Below are positions 16,950-27,222 of a stretch of 64,000 nt of DNA, piece by piece. Made by a program: the position numbers and the translations under genes. The stretch comes from Altericroceibacterium indicum. GTDB taxonomy: Bacteria > Pseudomonadota > Alphaproteobacteria > Sphingomonadales > Sphingomonadaceae. The DNA is taken from NCBI RefSeq assembly GCF_009828105.1, contig NZ_WTYQ01000002.1, positions 620,001-684,000 on the forward strand, in the 5' to 3' direction. How positions within the stretch are numbered: position 1 is the stretch's first letter; each line of letters starts with the position of its first letter. The notes under the pieces were generated by a model that was not told where the DNA came from, did not search any database, and saw only the letters and a program-made list of their open reading frames with translations.

Positions 16950-16982
16950 CGGCGCCCATTCAGGCACCATTACCCCATCCAA

Positions 16983-17876
16983 TCACCATTGCAGTTCGTA
17001 AAACTCGGCAATGTGCTTCCATGCATCTTCTGCCGTTTCACACCAGTGGAACAGCTTGAGATCATCGTGATTGATCGTGCCTTCATCAGCCAGTGCTTCG
17101 AAATCGATCACCCGATTCCAGAAATCCTTGCCGAACAGCATGATCGGAATGGGCTTCATCTTGCCCGTCTGAATCAGTGTCAGAAGTTCGAAAAATTCAT
17201 CGAACGTCCCAAAGCCACCGGGGAACACTGCCACCGCGCGGGCGCGCAGCAGGAAATGCATTTTACGCAGCGCGAAATAGTGGAACTGAAATGAAAGATA
17301 GGGTGTCACATAGGGGTTCGGTGCCTGTTCGTGAGGCAGCACGATATTGAGGCCGATGCTTTCCGCACCTGCCTCAGATGCCCCCTTATTCGCCGCTTCC
17401 ATGATCGACGGACCACCGCCTGAACAAATCACAAACTGCCGCTTACCATCTTCGATGATGGACTTTTCACTGACCATCTTCGCAAGGTTAAAAGCTTCCG
17501 CATAATATTTCGACTTGGCGACGAGATTGCGCACGACCTGCTTACGCTCTTCCGGCAGATCATTGTCGAGCGCTGTTTCTGCAGCTTCCGGCGGCGGAAT
17601 GCGCGCAGAGCCATACATGACCAGAGTCGATCCGACACGCGCTTCATCAAGAAGCATTTCCGTCTTCATCAGTTCCAACTGGAACCGCATCGGGCGTAGC
17701 TCTTCTCTCAGCAGAAATTCCGTATCGCGAAACGCCAGGCGATAGGCTGGATGCTGTGTCTGCGGCGTAATGAGCGGGTTTTTCTCAGCAAAGTCAGCTT
17801 CTTGTTCGGCCGGGTAGAACTTACGGTCCACCAGATCGCGTTCATTACCTATCGTTTCGTCGTCCCGTTCACTCAC
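16983..17876 (-). CDS. LOG family protein, long form
   Basis: This 297-residue Rossmann-fold protein carries the family motif PGGFGTFDEFFE (about residue 220). LOG proteins are typically phosphoribohydrolases that release cytokinin-type bases from nucleoside monophosphates, and many bacterial ones have unknown targets. It has an N-terminal extension of about 80 residues rich in charged residues that short LOG proteins lack. A second, short LOG protein is encoded in the carotenoid operon at 49872. The neighbours are thiD (convergent) and tRNA-Gln. Confidence 0.85.
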   Translation of the reverse strand: MSERDDETIGNERDLVDRKFYPAEQEADFAEKNPLITPQTQHPAYRLAFRDTEFLLREELRPMRFQLELMKTEMLLDEARVGSTLVMYGSARIPPPEAAETALDNDLPEERKQVVRNLVAKSKYYAEAFNLAKMVSEKSIIEDGKRQFVICSGGGPSIMEAANKGASEAGAESIGLNIVLPHEQAPNPYVTPYLSFQFHYFALRKMHFLLRARAVAVFPGGFGTFDEFFELLTLIQTGKMKPIPIMLFGKDFWNRVIDFEALADEGTINHDDLKLFHWCETAEDAWKHIAEFYELQW

Positions 17877-17984
17877 ACGTCATTCTCCAAAGCACTGCTT
17901 TAGGCAGCTATAGCCAGCCCTAGGCGTTCCATAGTCATATGGAAAGGCGCAGCGCCCCAGCTATCAAATTGTTCCGAGAAGTTT

Positions 17985-18058
17985 TGGATGCCCCGTGAGG
18001 ATTCGAACCTCAATTGACGGAGTCAGAGTCCGTAGTCTTACCATTAGACGACGGGGCA
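17985..18058 (-). tRNA. tRNA-Gln (CUG)
   Basis: On the minus strand the acceptor stem TGCCCCG/CGGGGCA, a D loop containing TAATGGTAAG, an anticodon arm ACGGA-CTCTGAC-TCCGT with anticodon CTG, and a T arm with GGTTCGAATCC fold into a standard cloverleaf. The 3' CCA is encoded. The U1-A72 pair is typical of glutamine tRNAs. Confidence 0.95.
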
Positions 18059-18228
18059 ACCGGTGAGGCGCGCAACTAGGCGGGCTAATCCGAATCGTCA
18101 AGGGGTAGTTTCGCTGCAATTATATTCTGCCAATAGCCACGCTTGCCGGATGGGGTCGGGTTCGCTAGCTTGGTGTCAGGTCCCCGGCCACAGGTCGGGA
18201 AGAATGATAAAAAGAAAGTACAGTTACC

Positions 18229-19401
18229 ATGGCGGACATTTCTCCGCCGGAAAAGAAGCGGGATAGAAGCAGAAAGCCGCGCGGCAAAAAGTCACCGTCG
18301 CGCCCGCCAGCCAAGGAATCTCGCCCTTCCGGTGAAAGACAAGGGGCAGAACCGGCCACGCCAAAAATATGGCGTCGCCCGCCTCACAGGCAATTTCGGC
18401 AAGCCTATGCCGCAATCGACCTCGGCACCAACAATTGCCGCTTGTTAATTGCGCGCCCATCAGGCGAAAATTTTGTCGTGATTGACGCCTTCAGCCGTGT
18501 GGTGCGGTTGGGCGAAGGTCTCGCTCAAACCAATATGCTGAGCGATGTCGCTATGGACCGGGCCGTAGGTGCCCTGAAGGTCTGCGCCGAAAAACTACGC
18601 CGCCGCAATGTTCACCTCGCAAGATCTGTTGCAACCGAAGCCTGCCGCCGCGCGGGGAATGGTGCCGCTTTTATTGAAAGGGTCAAAAAAGAAACCGGCA
18701 TCGTTCTTGATATCATTTCTGCACAGGAAGAGGCTCGCCTTGCGGTTCTGGGCTGCCACATTCTGCTAGAAGACGGAATCGGCCCAGCGATGATTTTCGA
18801 TATTGGTGGCGGTTCAACCGAACTGGTGCTGATCGAAGCGGGTGGCCCGGTGCCCCGCATTCTGGACTGGCAATCTGTGCCATGGGGCGTGGTATCGCTG
18901 ACAGAAACCGTCGGCCATGAAATGCCGGGGGCTGCTGCGCGTGCCTCGCGTTATGCAGCAATGCGCAAGCTTGTAGCAGACAGCTTCGCGGATTTTGCCG
19001 AACGGGTGAAATCGGCGCAAACGCCTGAGTTGCGGCTTTTGGGCACCAGCGGCACTGTGACCACGCTGGCCAGCCTACATCTTGATCTTCCACAATATGA
19101 TCGCAAAGCCGTAGACGGCTTAATAGTGCCCTCTGATAGTATGCGCGACATTTCGCAGCGCTTGTCTACAATGTCTCCGAAAGAACGCCGACGGCTGCCC
19201 TGCATCGGCAATGAACGCGCCGATCTGGTCGTTGCCGGCTGCGCTATTCTGGAAACAATCATGGACATCTGGCCAGCTCCGCGCCTTGGCGTAGCGGATC
19301 GCGGCATCCGCGAAGGTATCCTGCGCTCTCTGATCAGTTCGGATGCCGAAGGTATTGAAACCCAGGCAGCGCTTCATAAAAACAAGCGGAATGAGGGATA
19401 A
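18229..19401 (+). CDS. Ppx/GppA family exopolyphosphatase/phosphatase
   Basis: This enzyme of the ASKHA fold probably hydrolyses polyphosphate or pppGpp; the two activities cannot be separated here. A disordered, highly basic N-terminal tail of about 58 residues precedes the catalytic core, which starts with AIDLGTNNCRLL and continues with a Thr/Glu-bearing SVATEACRRAGN and a phosphate loop in FDIGGGSTELVLI. At 390 residues it corresponds to the short, single-lobe pair form without the C-terminal HD domain. It is followed 65 bases later by rlmE, a common arrangement in sphingomonads. Confidence 0.9.
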   Translation: MADISPPEKKRDRSRKPRGKKSPSRPPAKESRPSGERQGAEPATPKIWRRPPHRQFRQAYAAIDLGTNNCRLLIARPSGENFVVIDAFSRVVRLGEGLAQTNMLSDVAMDRAVGALKVCAEKLRRRNVHLARSVATEACRRAGNGAAFIERVKKETGIVLDIISAQEEARLAVLGCHILLEDGIGPAMIFDIGGGSTELVLIEAGGPVPRILDWQSVPWGVVSLTETVGHEMPGAAARASRYAAMRKLVADSFADFAERVKSAQTPELRLLGTSGTVTTLASLHLDLPQYDRKAVDGLIVPSDSMRDISQRLSTMSPKERRRLPCIGNERADLVVAGCAILETIMDIWPAPRLGVADRGIREGILRSLISSDAEGIETQAALHKNKRNEG

Positions 19402-19466
19402 ATGCTATATAGTCCCTCAACAATCCCTCTTGCCCACAACTCCTCTTTTGCAAAGGCTCGCCTCTG

Positions 19467-20132
19467 ATGGCCCGCTCCGGTCAAAATCCTGACAAGCGCT
19501 TGCGCACTGCTCGCAACCGTACTGCATCCTCGGTTCGCTGGCTCGAACGGCAGCTTAACGATCCTTACGTCAAGCAAGCCAAGGCTGATGGCTACCGCAG
19601 CCGTGCGGCCTATAAGCTGATTGAACTGGACGAGAAGTTCAGCCTGTTGAAGAACAAGCGCCGTGTGGTTGATCTTGGGATCGCACCGGGCGGTTGGAGC
19701 CAGGTTGTCCGCAAGATCTCTCCGAAGGCCGCGGTCGTCGGGATCGACCTTTTGCCGACTGAACCGCTTGAAGGCGTCACCATCTTCGAGATGGATTTTA
19801 TGGCAGACGACGCGCCACAGAAGTTAGAAGAAGCATTGGACGGCGCACCGGATCTGGTCCTGTCAGATATGGCCGCCAATACGGTGGGGCATAAGCAGAC
19901 CGATCATTTGCGCACGATGGGGCTCGTGGAAACGGCCGCTGATTTTGCCATCTCAACGCTCGACACGGGCGGTGCATTTGTTGCTAAAGTTCTGGCAGGT
20001 GGCACCGACCCGCAGTTGCTTGCGCTGCTCAAGAAGCATTTTACCACCGTCAAACACGCCAAGCCTCCAGCAAGCCGGAAAGGTTCTTCCGAATGGTATG
20101 TCGTCGCGCAAGGTTTCAAACCGCGCGGTTAA
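19467..20132 (+). CDS. rlmE: 23S rRNA (uridine-2552-2'-O)-methyltransferase
   Basis: RlmE (FtsJ/RrmJ) methylates U2552 of 23S rRNA during large-subunit assembly. The 221-residue Rossmann protein has the K-D-K-E tetrad: Lys in SRAAYKLIELDEKF, the SAM motif DLGIAPGGWSQVV, Asp in LSDMAAN, Lys in VAKVLAGG and Glu in SSEWYVV. The N-terminus is basic, as expected for rRNA binding. It converges on the cytochrome c gene. Confidence 0.95.
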   Translation: MARSGQNPDKRLRTARNRTASSVRWLERQLNDPYVKQAKADGYRSRAAYKLIELDEKFSLLKNKRRVVDLGIAPGGWSQVVRKISPKAAVVGIDLLPTEPLEGVTIFEMDFMADDAPQKLEEALDGAPDLVLSDMAANTVGHKQTDHLRTMGLVETAADFAISTLDTGGAFVAKVLAGGTDPQLLALLKKHFTTVKHAKPPASRKGSSEWYVVAQGFKPRG

Positions 20133-20180
20133 GCCCGAAATAACGGGTGCTGTAAAAAAGCAGCGCTTATCGCGTCAGGA

Positions 20181-20840
20181 TCAGTTTTTAGCGGCAGCTG
20201 CCGGTGCAGTTACTTCTGCGCCAGCTGCCGCCGGATCACTATCAGCCGTTGGATCAGCTGCGCCCCCTTCCACAGCTTCATCCGGTTCATCCGGCTTTGC
20301 CTCTGCTGGTGCCTCAACTGCTGGTAAGGGCACGCCCGGCCCCATGGAATTGAGATAGACGATCATATTGGCGCGATCTTCTGCACTGCCAAGACCTGCG
20401 AAGCTCATCTTGGTGCCTGGTGCAAAAGACCGAGGGCTTTTCAGCCATTCGTCCAGATTTTCGAATGTCCAATTTCCACCATGATCTGACAGCGCACTGG
20501 AGAAGGCAAAGCCAGCCTTGCCCTTGCCAATCGGCTCATCAACTGTGCCGTAAAGATTGGGGCCAATGCCATTCGCTCCGCCTTGCGCAATCGTATGACA
20601 GGCCGTGCATTTGGCAAAGATTTTCTCGCCTGCAGCAGGATCAGCAGTGGACAGCAACATCGCAAGCGATGGCCCTTCACTCGCCCCTTCTTCTACGACA
20701 CCTTCAATCGGATAGCCCATTTTTTCGGGTCTCTCCGGACTATCTGCATTGAAGAAATGTCCGCTGATAATGGAAAGCCCAAGGGCCACGATACCAGCAA
20801 AAAGAGTCCAGCCGGCAATAGTATTAAAACGGTCGGTCAT
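20181..20840 (-). CDS. Membrane-anchored c-type cytochrome
   Basis: This 219-residue protein resembles the membrane-bound cytochrome c of alphaproteobacteria that carries electrons from the bc1 complex to the oxidase. A single N-terminal membrane helix (about 10-28) anchors the protein in the periplasm. The heme site is CTACH (Cys78, Cys81, His82) and the distal Met is Met145 in TKMSFAG. The C-terminal 50 residues are a low-complexity Ala/Pro/Glu/Asp tail. The ATG at 20840 is preferred over the longer frame because it starts directly before the membrane helix. pheA diverges from it. Confidence 0.92.
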   Translation of the reverse strand: MTDRFNTIAGWTLFAGIVALGLSIISGHFFNADSPERPEKMGYPIEGVVEEGASEGPSLAMLLSTADPAAGEKIFAKCTACHTIAQGGANGIGPNLYGTVDEPIGKGKAGFAFSSALSDHGGNWTFENLDEWLKSPRSFAPGTKMSFAGLGSAEDRANMIVYLNSMGPGVPLPAVEAPAEAKPDEPDEAVEGGAADPTADSDPAAAGAEVTAPAAAAKN

Positions 20841-20967
20841 GGAAATCTTAAGCCCCTCACAAAACTTTGCCTTTTGTCTAATCATCGCAAGCTAGCGAAG
20901 CAAGTGTGTTCAAACTTTGGCAATATCTGTTGTCGCTTCGCTACTGGGCCGCTACCGGCAGTACGTT

Positions 20968-21861
20968 ATGCAGAGTTATCCCGAACCCGCCCTCGCCCTG
21001 GTCAAGAAAATGGCCGATGTCGCCGCCCAATCTCCGGCCAGAGCAATCGCCTTCCAGGGTGCGCCAGGTGCCAACTCTCATCGCGCGGCTATGGAATATG
21101 CACCGGAATGCCTGCCTCTGCCCTGCTTCAGTTTTCTGGATGCAATCGAAGCGGTGAAAAGTGGGCAGGCTGACAGCGCCATTATTCCAATTGAGAATTC
21201 TCAGAACGGGCGCGTTGCGGATATCCATTTCCTGCTTCCTGAAAGCGGCCTGTCCATTGTGGGTGAACATTTCATGCCCATCCATCACGCATTGATGGGC
21301 CTTGGAGACGGACCGTTCACTGCCGCCTATAGCCATCCGCAAGCCTTGGGCCAGTCGCGCCACTATCTGCGGCGCAAGGGTCTGGTGCCGATGTCCTATG
21401 CAGATACGGCAGGCGCAGCAGCCTATGTTGCTCAGATGCAGCAGAGCCATGTCGCAGCCATCGCGCCTGCTCTGGCCGCCGACCTTTACGGCCTCAACAT
21501 CATTGAACACCACGTGGAAGATGCACCAGACAATACGACCCGCTTCGTCATCCTCGCGCGTGAAGCTCTCGCACCGCAAACGCTAAGCCATGATGAAGCC
21601 ATGACCACCTTCATATTCGAAGTGAAGAACATTCCGGCAGCACTTTACAAAGCGCTCGGCGGCTTTGCGACCAACGGCATCAATATGACGAAGCTGGAAA
21701 GTTACCAGCAGGGCGCACGCTTTCAGGCGGCGGAATTCTACGCTGATATTGTCGGCCTGCCCGGCACGCCTGCAGTTGACCGAGCGTTGGAAGAGCTGGC
21801 TTTCCACTGCAAAAGGTTGCGCATGTTGGGTAGTTATCGCCTCGGGCGTAAACGTGATTGA
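20968..21861 (+). CDS. pheA: Prephenate dehydratase
   Basis: This enzyme makes phenylpyruvate from prephenate in phenylalanine biosynthesis. The 297-residue protein has a dehydratase domain (about 22-205) with IPIENSQNGRV and the catalytic Thr in DNTTRF, followed by a C-terminal ACT domain (about 215-290) with KALGGFATNGINMTKLES, which senses phenylalanine. No chorismate mutase domain is fused. Several in-frame upstream starts exist (to 20917) and none has a clear ribosome binding site; the ATG at 20968 fits the family length. Confidence 0.94.
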   Translation: MQSYPEPALALVKKMADVAAQSPARAIAFQGAPGANSHRAAMEYAPECLPLPCFSFLDAIEAVKSGQADSAIIPIENSQNGRVADIHFLLPESGLSIVGEHFMPIHHALMGLGDGPFTAAYSHPQALGQSRHYLRRKGLVPMSYADTAGAAAYVAQMQQSHVAAIAPALAADLYGLNIIEHHVEDAPDNTTRFVILAREALAPQTLSHDEAMTTFIFEVKNIPAALYKALGGFATNGINMTKLESYQQGARFQAAEFYADIVGLPGTPAVDRALEELAFHCKRLRMLGSYRLGRKRD

Positions 21862-21919
21862 GACGAGTGGTTTGACTGCGTTGTTGCCGTAAGGGCTTTG
21901 CCATGCCACGAACTACACC

Positions 21920-22594
21920 GTGACGGACACATCGATACAGAACAATACCGCCAGGGCAGCAGATGATTTCGCACGCCATTGGCAAGCGGTGCGCCATGAC
22001 GAGGCCATTCAGTTCTCTCCCATCAAAATGTCGGGAGCACCGCAAACGCCTGATTGGCTGGCGCGGCTATTCAGGGCGTTGGGCGAATTATTGAAGCCTC
22101 TGGCTGAAGCGCTTGGGGTGTCTTGGCCAACCCTGAAATGGGCATTGCTGGCACTGCTCGCAGCAGCTGTTTTGTATAGCCTATGGCGGTTGCTAAGCCC
22201 CTTCATCCTTGATCGCCCACTCAAGGCTGAGCAGGAAGACGGCTGGGCTCCGGATACAGCACAGGCTACGGCCCTGCTCGAAGATGCAGATCGGCTGGCA
22301 GATGAAGGTCGATATGGCGAGGCGACGCATCTGCTTCTCCAGCGTAGTGTCAATCAGATCCGTGATGCAAAGCCTGACTTGCTTGAACCATCCAGCACTG
22401 CCCGTGAAATTGCTCATCTGAAAGCTCTGCCAGATAAAGCGCGCGAAGCATTTTCCGTGATTTCAGAGCGTGTGGAACGGAGTATGTTTGCACTGCGTCC
22501 ACTCAATCAGGATGATTGGCTGACCGCCCGCGCCGCCTATTCCGAATTTGCCCTGACCGGCTCCAGCACCCTCCTTGAGGGGCGTCCTGCATGA
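21920..22594 (+). CDS. DUF4129 domain membrane protein, first gene of the MoxR operon
   Basis: This 224-residue protein has one membrane helix (about 75-95) and a C-terminal DUF4129 region (about 120-220) of helical, TPR-like character (LLEDADRLADEGRYGEATHL). DUF4129 proteins are regularly encoded beside MoxR ATPases and transglutaminase or DUF58 proteins. No enzymatic function is known. The start is GTG. The stop overlaps the next start by ATGA. It is the first gene of seven that overlap in the same way. Confidence 0.75.
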   Translation: MTDTSIQNNTARAADDFARHWQAVRHDEAIQFSPIKMSGAPQTPDWLARLFRALGELLKPLAEALGVSWPTLKWALLALLAAAVLYSLWRLLSPFILDRPLKAEQEDGWAPDTAQATALLEDADRLADEGRYGEATHLLLQRSVNQIRDAKPDLLEPSSTAREIAHLKALPDKAREAFSVISERVERSMFALRPLNQDDWLTARAAYSEFALTGSSTLLEGRPA

Positions 22595-23892
22595 GCGGCA
22601 GCCAATCCTCGCCCTTTTCGCCCAAAGCAGTTCTGGCCATGCTGGTCGTTGGAGCCGCTGCTTTTCTGCTGTTGCTCTACGCCCTGTCTGCAGGCTGGAC
22701 TGGTGATGATAATAAAGGCAGCGGCCATGCGGCGAGCAACGGGTTGGATGGCTATTCCGCCCTCGTAGCGCTGCTTGAAAAAGAGGGCATCAAACCGACA
22801 CTTTCGCGTCGCGAGAAAGCCTTTGAGCAAGAATCTCTTCTGATCCTGACGCCTCCGGCTTCTGCGGATGGTGATGCAATCAGTAAAATCATCTCAAGCC
22901 GCCGCTATCTTGGCCCAACATTGATTATCGTTCCGAAATGGTCAGCACTGCCATTGGACCGGCTCAAGGTGAAATTTGAAACCGATGTGAAGCCCGGATG
23001 GGTTCACCTTGTCGCTCCCTCACCACCTGCATGGGGTGAAGGTGTCGACACTATTGGTCCGCTCGACCTTAAAGTTGGTGCCATCAGGAAAGATGCTGGC
23101 GTGCCTTGGCATGGCTTTGGCTTGTCTGGGACACTCCCGGATTCAAAAGCGGTTCAATCTTTCTCATCCGGCCAATTTGTTTCTCTGGTTTCAACGGCTG
23201 GAGGGCAATCACTCGCCGGATATCTTGATGATGGCGGCTGGTATCCAGCGCTGGCTCAGGCTGCAGGCGAAACAGTCAGCGAAGAGGACGACTCCGTCTG
23301 GCCTGTGGTGATCGTCTCTGAACCTGATTTGATGAACAATTATGGCATGGCTGATCAGACCCGCGCACGCGCGGCCATGCAGATCGTCAATGCCACGCTT
23401 GACGATTATGATTTGCCCATTGTTTTCGACCTGACACTGAACGGCCTCGGCCGATCGCCAAATTTGCTCACACTGGCCTTCACACCGCCATTCCTTGCCG
23501 CAACATTGTGCCTAATCCTGCTGTCCTTCCTGATCGCATGGCGCGGTTTTGTCCGATTTGGTCCGCCCTTGCGTGATGCGCCCGCCATTGCCCTTGGCAA
23601 AACACAGCTTGCGAGAAACGGTGCAGCACTGGTCGAAAGAGCCAAACGCCTGCGGCTGCTGGGTGCCCCCTATGCCGAACTGATGATCGCCCGCATCGCG
23701 CATAATCTTGGTATCCGCGCCACGGATGGCCAAGAACGCTTGGCGGCTGTTGCACGGGCACTCACTGCAAGGCAAATGTCTGACCTTGAATTTCCGCAGC
23801 AAGTCGAAGCTCTCAAAAACGCCCGCAATGCGCGTGACTTGCTCCGCGCTGCAAACGCGCTCAAAAAAATTGAAAGGATGTCGCGCTCATGA
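22591..23892 (+). CDS. DUF4350 domain protein
   Basis: This 433-residue protein has an N-terminal membrane helix (about 12-32) and a periplasmic DUF4350 region (about 48-290) that resembles GATase-like domains, with [17 protein letters not shown] near its start. A second membrane helix (about 298-317) and a cytoplasmic helical tail follow. In this family the domain is thought to bind an envelope ligand, but no ligand is known. It overlaps both neighbours by four bases. Confidence 0.78.
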   Translation: MSGSQSSPFSPKAVLAMLVVGAAAFLLLLYALSAGWTGDDNKGSGHAASNGLDGYSALVALLEKEGIKPTLSRREKAFEQESLLILTPPASADGDAISKIISSRRYLGPTLIIVPKWSALPLDRLKVKFETDVKPGWVHLVAPSPPAWGEGVDTIGPLDLKVGAIRKDAGVPWHGFGLSGTLPDSKAVQSFSSGQFVSLVSTAGGQSLAGYLDDGGWYPALAQAAGETVSEEDDSVWPVVIVSEPDLMNNYGMADQTRARAAMQIVNATLDDYDLPIVFDLTLNGLGRSPNLLTLAFTPPFLAATLCLILLSFLIAWRGFVRFGPPLRDAPAIALGKTQLARNGAALVERAKRLRLLGAPYAELMIARIAHNLGIRATDGQERLAAVARALTARQMSDLEFPQQVEALKNARNARDLLRAANALKKIERMSRS

Positions 23893-24851
23893 CCATCACG
23901 CTGGAAGAAACACGCGATCTTGCCAACGCCATCCGGAGTGAAGTTCGCAAGGCCATCGTCGGCCAGGATGAGATCCTCGACCATTTGCTGATCGGCCTGA
24001 TCGCACAGGGACACATTTTGCTGGAAGGTCCGCCAGGAACCGCGAAGACCTTTCTTGCCCAGTGCTTTACCCGTGCAACGGGCCTCGACTTCGGGCGCAT
24101 CCAGTTCACACCGGATTTGCTTCCCGGTGATATCATCGGCTCCAACCTGTTCAACTTCCAGACCAGCCAGTTCACCCTGACGCGCGGCCCGATCTTCTGC
24201 GACCTTTTGCTGGCTGACGAAATCAACCGCACACCGCCGAAGACGCAGGCCGCCTTGCTCGAAGCGATGCAGGAACGGCGGGTCACACTGGATGGCGAAA
24301 CCCATCTTCTGCCGCCACACTTCATGGTGGTTGCCACCCAGAACCCGATTGAGAATCAGGGCGTATACCCGCTGCCAGAAGCCCAGCTTGACCGTTTCCT
24401 GTTCAAGCTGCTGGTGTCCTATCCCAGCATGGAAGAAGAAGTACAGATCGTGACGCGTTTCGGAGAACGCAGTGGTGCCCCTCATCCGGAAACCTATGGT
24501 GTTGAGGCTGTCGCCAATGCCCAACAGATTCACGGTGCGCAGGAAGCGGTGCGTTCAGTTGTCCTGTCGCCGGAAGTGGCCGCCTATATTGTAGCGCTGG
24601 TGCGCGCAACGCGGGAGACCAGCGATATCGCCAGTGGCGCATCGCCACGTGCCGCAGTGGTGTTGGCACAAGCGGCTCGTGGCCGTGCCGCGCTTGATGG
24701 ACGCAATTATGTCCTGCCAGATGATGTGAAATCTCTGGCCACCGCAAGCTTACGGCACCGCCTCAAACTCTCTGCTTCTGCCGAAATCGAAGGCAAGCAG
24801 GTGGAAGATCTTGTGGCCTCCCTTATCGAACAGACAGAGGCGCCGCGTTGA
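23889..24851 (+). CDS. MoxR-family AAA+ ATPase
   Basis: This 320-residue AAA+ ATPase belongs to the MoxR/RavA-like group, chaperones that often activate or assemble von Willebrand-type proteins. The Walker A motif is GPPGTAKT (about 46-53), Walker B is LLADEINR (about 112-119), and the sensor 1 region is [12 protein letters not shown]. The downstream DUF58 gene encodes its usual partner. Overlaps on both sides indicate tight coexpression. Confidence 0.93.
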   Translation: MTITLEETRDLANAIRSEVRKAIVGQDEILDHLLIGLIAQGHILLEGPPGTAKTFLAQCFTRATGLDFGRIQFTPDLLPGDIIGSNLFNFQTSQFTLTRGPIFCDLLLADEINRTPPKTQAALLEAMQERRVTLDGETHLLPPHFMVVATQNPIENQGVYPLPEAQLDRFLFKLLVSYPSMEEEVQIVTRFGERSGAPHPETYGVEAVANAQQIHGAQEAVRSVVLSPEVAAYIVALVRATRETSDIASGASPRAAVVLAQAARGRAALDGRNYVLPDDVKSLATASLRHRLKLSASAEIEGKQVEDLVASLIEQTEAPR

Positions 24852-26167
24852 TTGTCCCTTCGCCCCGAGCCTTGGTATTGATCGCAATTGCCGCTCCCAT
24901 GGCGGTGCTGATCGGTGCCGTTGCACCCGGTGCGTGGATTATCGCCCCGCTTATAGGGGCGATGCTACTTGTTCTGATTGCCTTTGATGGGCTGCTCGCC
25001 GGAACACTTGAAGATTTCAAACTGGAAACGCCTGCTGACACTGAGATCGGCCAGTCTACACTGCTTCTGGCTATGGCTGAACTTCGCCGGAAAATTGCAG
25101 GTCCTCCGCCTCAGATTGCATTATCGATGGATGAACGCCTGGCCCATCGAGGCCGTAGGGATACGGCTCTGGACGATCAGCCTGAACCGAAAATCTGGTC
25201 TGGAAAGATTATACTTACGCCTACGCGCCGTGGCACAGCGGCAATCGATGCAGTGTGGGTGCGCTGGGCTGGCCCACTCGGCCTTGCCCACCAGCAGAGA
25301 ACTATCGCTCTGGACCGAAAAATCCGTATCTGGCCTGACTTGTCTCCCGTCCGCTCCCCCACCTTGCAAGCCTATATGCGCGATTCCCAATTCGGCCTTG
25401 TTGCCCGCCGTATCCGCGGGGAAGGCACGCAATTTGAAGCTTTGAGCGAGTTCCAGCCCGGAATGGACCGCCGCCGGATCGATTGGAAAGCCAGTGCGCG
25501 CCACACCGCTCTTTATGCCCGGGAAAATGAAGCGGAAAGAGATAATCAGATCATCTTCGCACTCGATTGCGGGCAAGCGATGTGTGAACCTGTCGATGGC
25601 CTGCCTCGGATTGATCGTGCCGTATCGGCGGCACTCACCGCCTCATTTATTGCCTTGAAAGGCGGGGACCGTGTTTCGCTATTCGGCTTTGCGGATACTC
25701 CGCGCCTTGCCACACCTTTCATAACTGAAACCAATGCGTTTCATCGCCTGCAAACCGCAGCTGCATCGCTTGATTATGTGCCGCGCGAGCCGAATTTCAC
25801 CCTCGCCCTTTCCACCCTGACAGCTCGCTTGAAACGCCGCTCGCTGATCGTGCTGTTTTCCGATTTCACCGACCTTACTTCAGCCGAACTCATGCTGGAA
25901 AGCATCGGGCGATTGGTCCGCCATCATCTGGTGATTTTTGTCACCATGGAAGACACGGAATTGAGCGCTTTATCCACGGCTGAGCCAGACAGGCTGCATG
26001 ATATTGCTACTGCCGTGATGGCAGACCGTCTCACCCGGCAGCGCGCGCTAGTACTTGAACGGCTGCGCCGAATGGGAGTGCATGTGATTGAGGCCCCTTG
26101 GCAAACAATCGGCTTTCAGGTGATCGACCGTTACCTCGAAGCCAAAGGTGCGGAGGCAATTGGATGA
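24848..26167 (+). CDS. DUF58 domain protein (vWA-like)
   Basis: This 439-residue protein has two N-terminal membrane helices (about 8-45) and a cytoplasmic DUF58 region including [23 protein letters not shown] and a vWA-like fold (about 240-430). It is the standard partner of the MoxR ATPase encoded upstream. The start is TTG at 24848, overlapping the moxR stop (TTGA). No in-frame ATG stands before the first helix, which supports TTG. Confidence 0.88.
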   Translation: MIVPSPRALVLIAIAAPMAVLIGAVAPGAWIIAPLIGAMLLVLIAFDGLLAGTLEDFKLETPADTEIGQSTLLLAMAELRRKIAGPPPQIALSMDERLAHRGRRDTALDDQPEPKIWSGKIILTPTRRGTAAIDAVWVRWAGPLGLAHQQRTIALDRKIRIWPDLSPVRSPTLQAYMRDSQFGLVARRIRGEGTQFEALSEFQPGMDRRRIDWKASARHTALYARENEAERDNQIIFALDCGQAMCEPVDGLPRIDRAVSAALTASFIALKGGDRVSLFGFADTPRLATPFITETNAFHRLQTAAASLDYVPREPNFTLALSTLTARLKRRSLIVLFSDFTDLTSAELMLESIGRLVRHHLVIFVTMEDTELSALSTAEPDRLHDIATAVMADRLTRQRALVLERLRRMGVHVIEAPWQTIGFQVIDRYLEAKGAEAIG

Positions 26168-27222
26168 AAGCCATTACACGCTTTTTCCGCAGAAAAGAGG
26201 TTGAAACACCTGTTGACATTGCAGCAGCGGCCCTACGCTCTGACAGGTTCCGACTGGAGCGCGAGACTGATTGGCTAAGGCTCGAGAAAATCGTCACTGA
26301 GCTTGAAAAAAACCGCACCCGGAAACTCAGCGACGACGACATTCTCGACCTTCCCGTGCTCTATCGCAGCGCAGCTTCCAGTCTGGCTGTCGCCCGCGAA
26401 ACCTCGCTGGATGCGGCCGCTCTCGCCTATCTTGAAACACTGGTCCGAAGGGCATGGTTTCAGATTTACGGGCCGCGCAGTTCACTATGGACATGGTTTC
26501 GCCAATTTCTTGGCGGCGGGTGGAGCGCGGCGGTGCGCTCTCTCTGGCTGGACATATGCATCGCTTTGGCGGTCATGGTGGCAGGGACGCTCGTCGGCTG
26601 GCTGCTGGTTGCGAAAGATAGTGAGTGGTACGCCGCACTTGTGCCAGGCTCATTGGCCGATACGCGTCAGCCCGGTGCAGGAAAAGCTATTCTGGAAAAA
26701 TCGCTCCAAGGTACTGAAAACACACATGGTTTGAGCGTATTTGCCAGCTACCTTTTCTCCAATAATGCAACCGTGTGCATTCTCGCTTTTGCACTGGGTT
26801 TTGCCTTTGGCATCCCGTCTCTGTTGTTGCTGGTCTATAATCTGGCCGGATTGGGCGCGATGCTATGGCTGTTCCACGATGCCGGATTGACGACAGATTT
26901 CATCGCATGGCTCTCGATCCACGGCACAACCGAGCTTTTCGCTATTCTGCTGTCTGGTGCGGCTGGCCTGCATATCGGCCGCTCTATGGCCTTGCCAGGA
27001 GAGGCTTCCATCATGGCAGCTGCCGCCCAAAGTGGCAGGCGGGCAGCGCAGGTCATGGTGGGCGTGGTGCTGATGCTGATGATCGCTGCTCTGCTTGAAG
27101 GCTACGGAAGGCAGTTGGTCTCCAGCACTCCGGGACGTTTCGCAATTGGCGGCTCTATGCTGTTGTTCTGGTTACTTTACTTCTTTGCATTCCGCCGATC
27201 ATCCGTCGGAGAGAGCGCATGA
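26164..27222 (+). CDS. Stage II sporulation protein M-like (SpoIIM/DUF95) membrane protein
   Basis: This 352-residue protein has a charged N-terminal cytoplasmic part (about 1-125) and five or six membrane helices after that (about 135-345). The helix around FASYLFSNNATVCILAFALGFAFG carries the family signature; in sporulating bacteria SpoIIM helps localise peptidoglycan hydrolases. This organism gives no sign of sporulation, and the family occurs widely in MoxR-DUF58 clusters. The ATG at 26164 overlaps the DUF58 stop. Confidence 0.85.
   Translation: MKAITRFFRRKEVETPVDIAAAALRSDRFRLERETDWLRLEKIVTELEKNRTRKLSDDDILDLPVLYRSAASSLAVARETSLDAAALAYLETLVRRAWFQIYGPRSSLWTWFRQFLGGGWSAAVRSLWLDICIALAVMVAGTLVGWLLVAKDSEWYAALVPGSLADTRQPGAGKAILEKSLQGTENTHGLSVFASYLFSNNATVCILAFALGFAFGIPSLLLLVYNLAGLGAMLWLFHDAGLTTDFIAWLSIHGTTELFAILLSGAAGLHIGRSMALPGEASIMAAAAQSGRRAAQVMVGVVLMLMIAALLEGYGRQLVSSTPGRFAIGGSMLLFWLLYFFAFRRSSVGESA

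Noticed and set aside
16943-16976. Inverted repeat GGGGTAA/TTACCCC between thiD and the LOG gene as a terminator.
   Set aside because: No T run is present and the first arm includes the thiD stop codon; it may be incidental.
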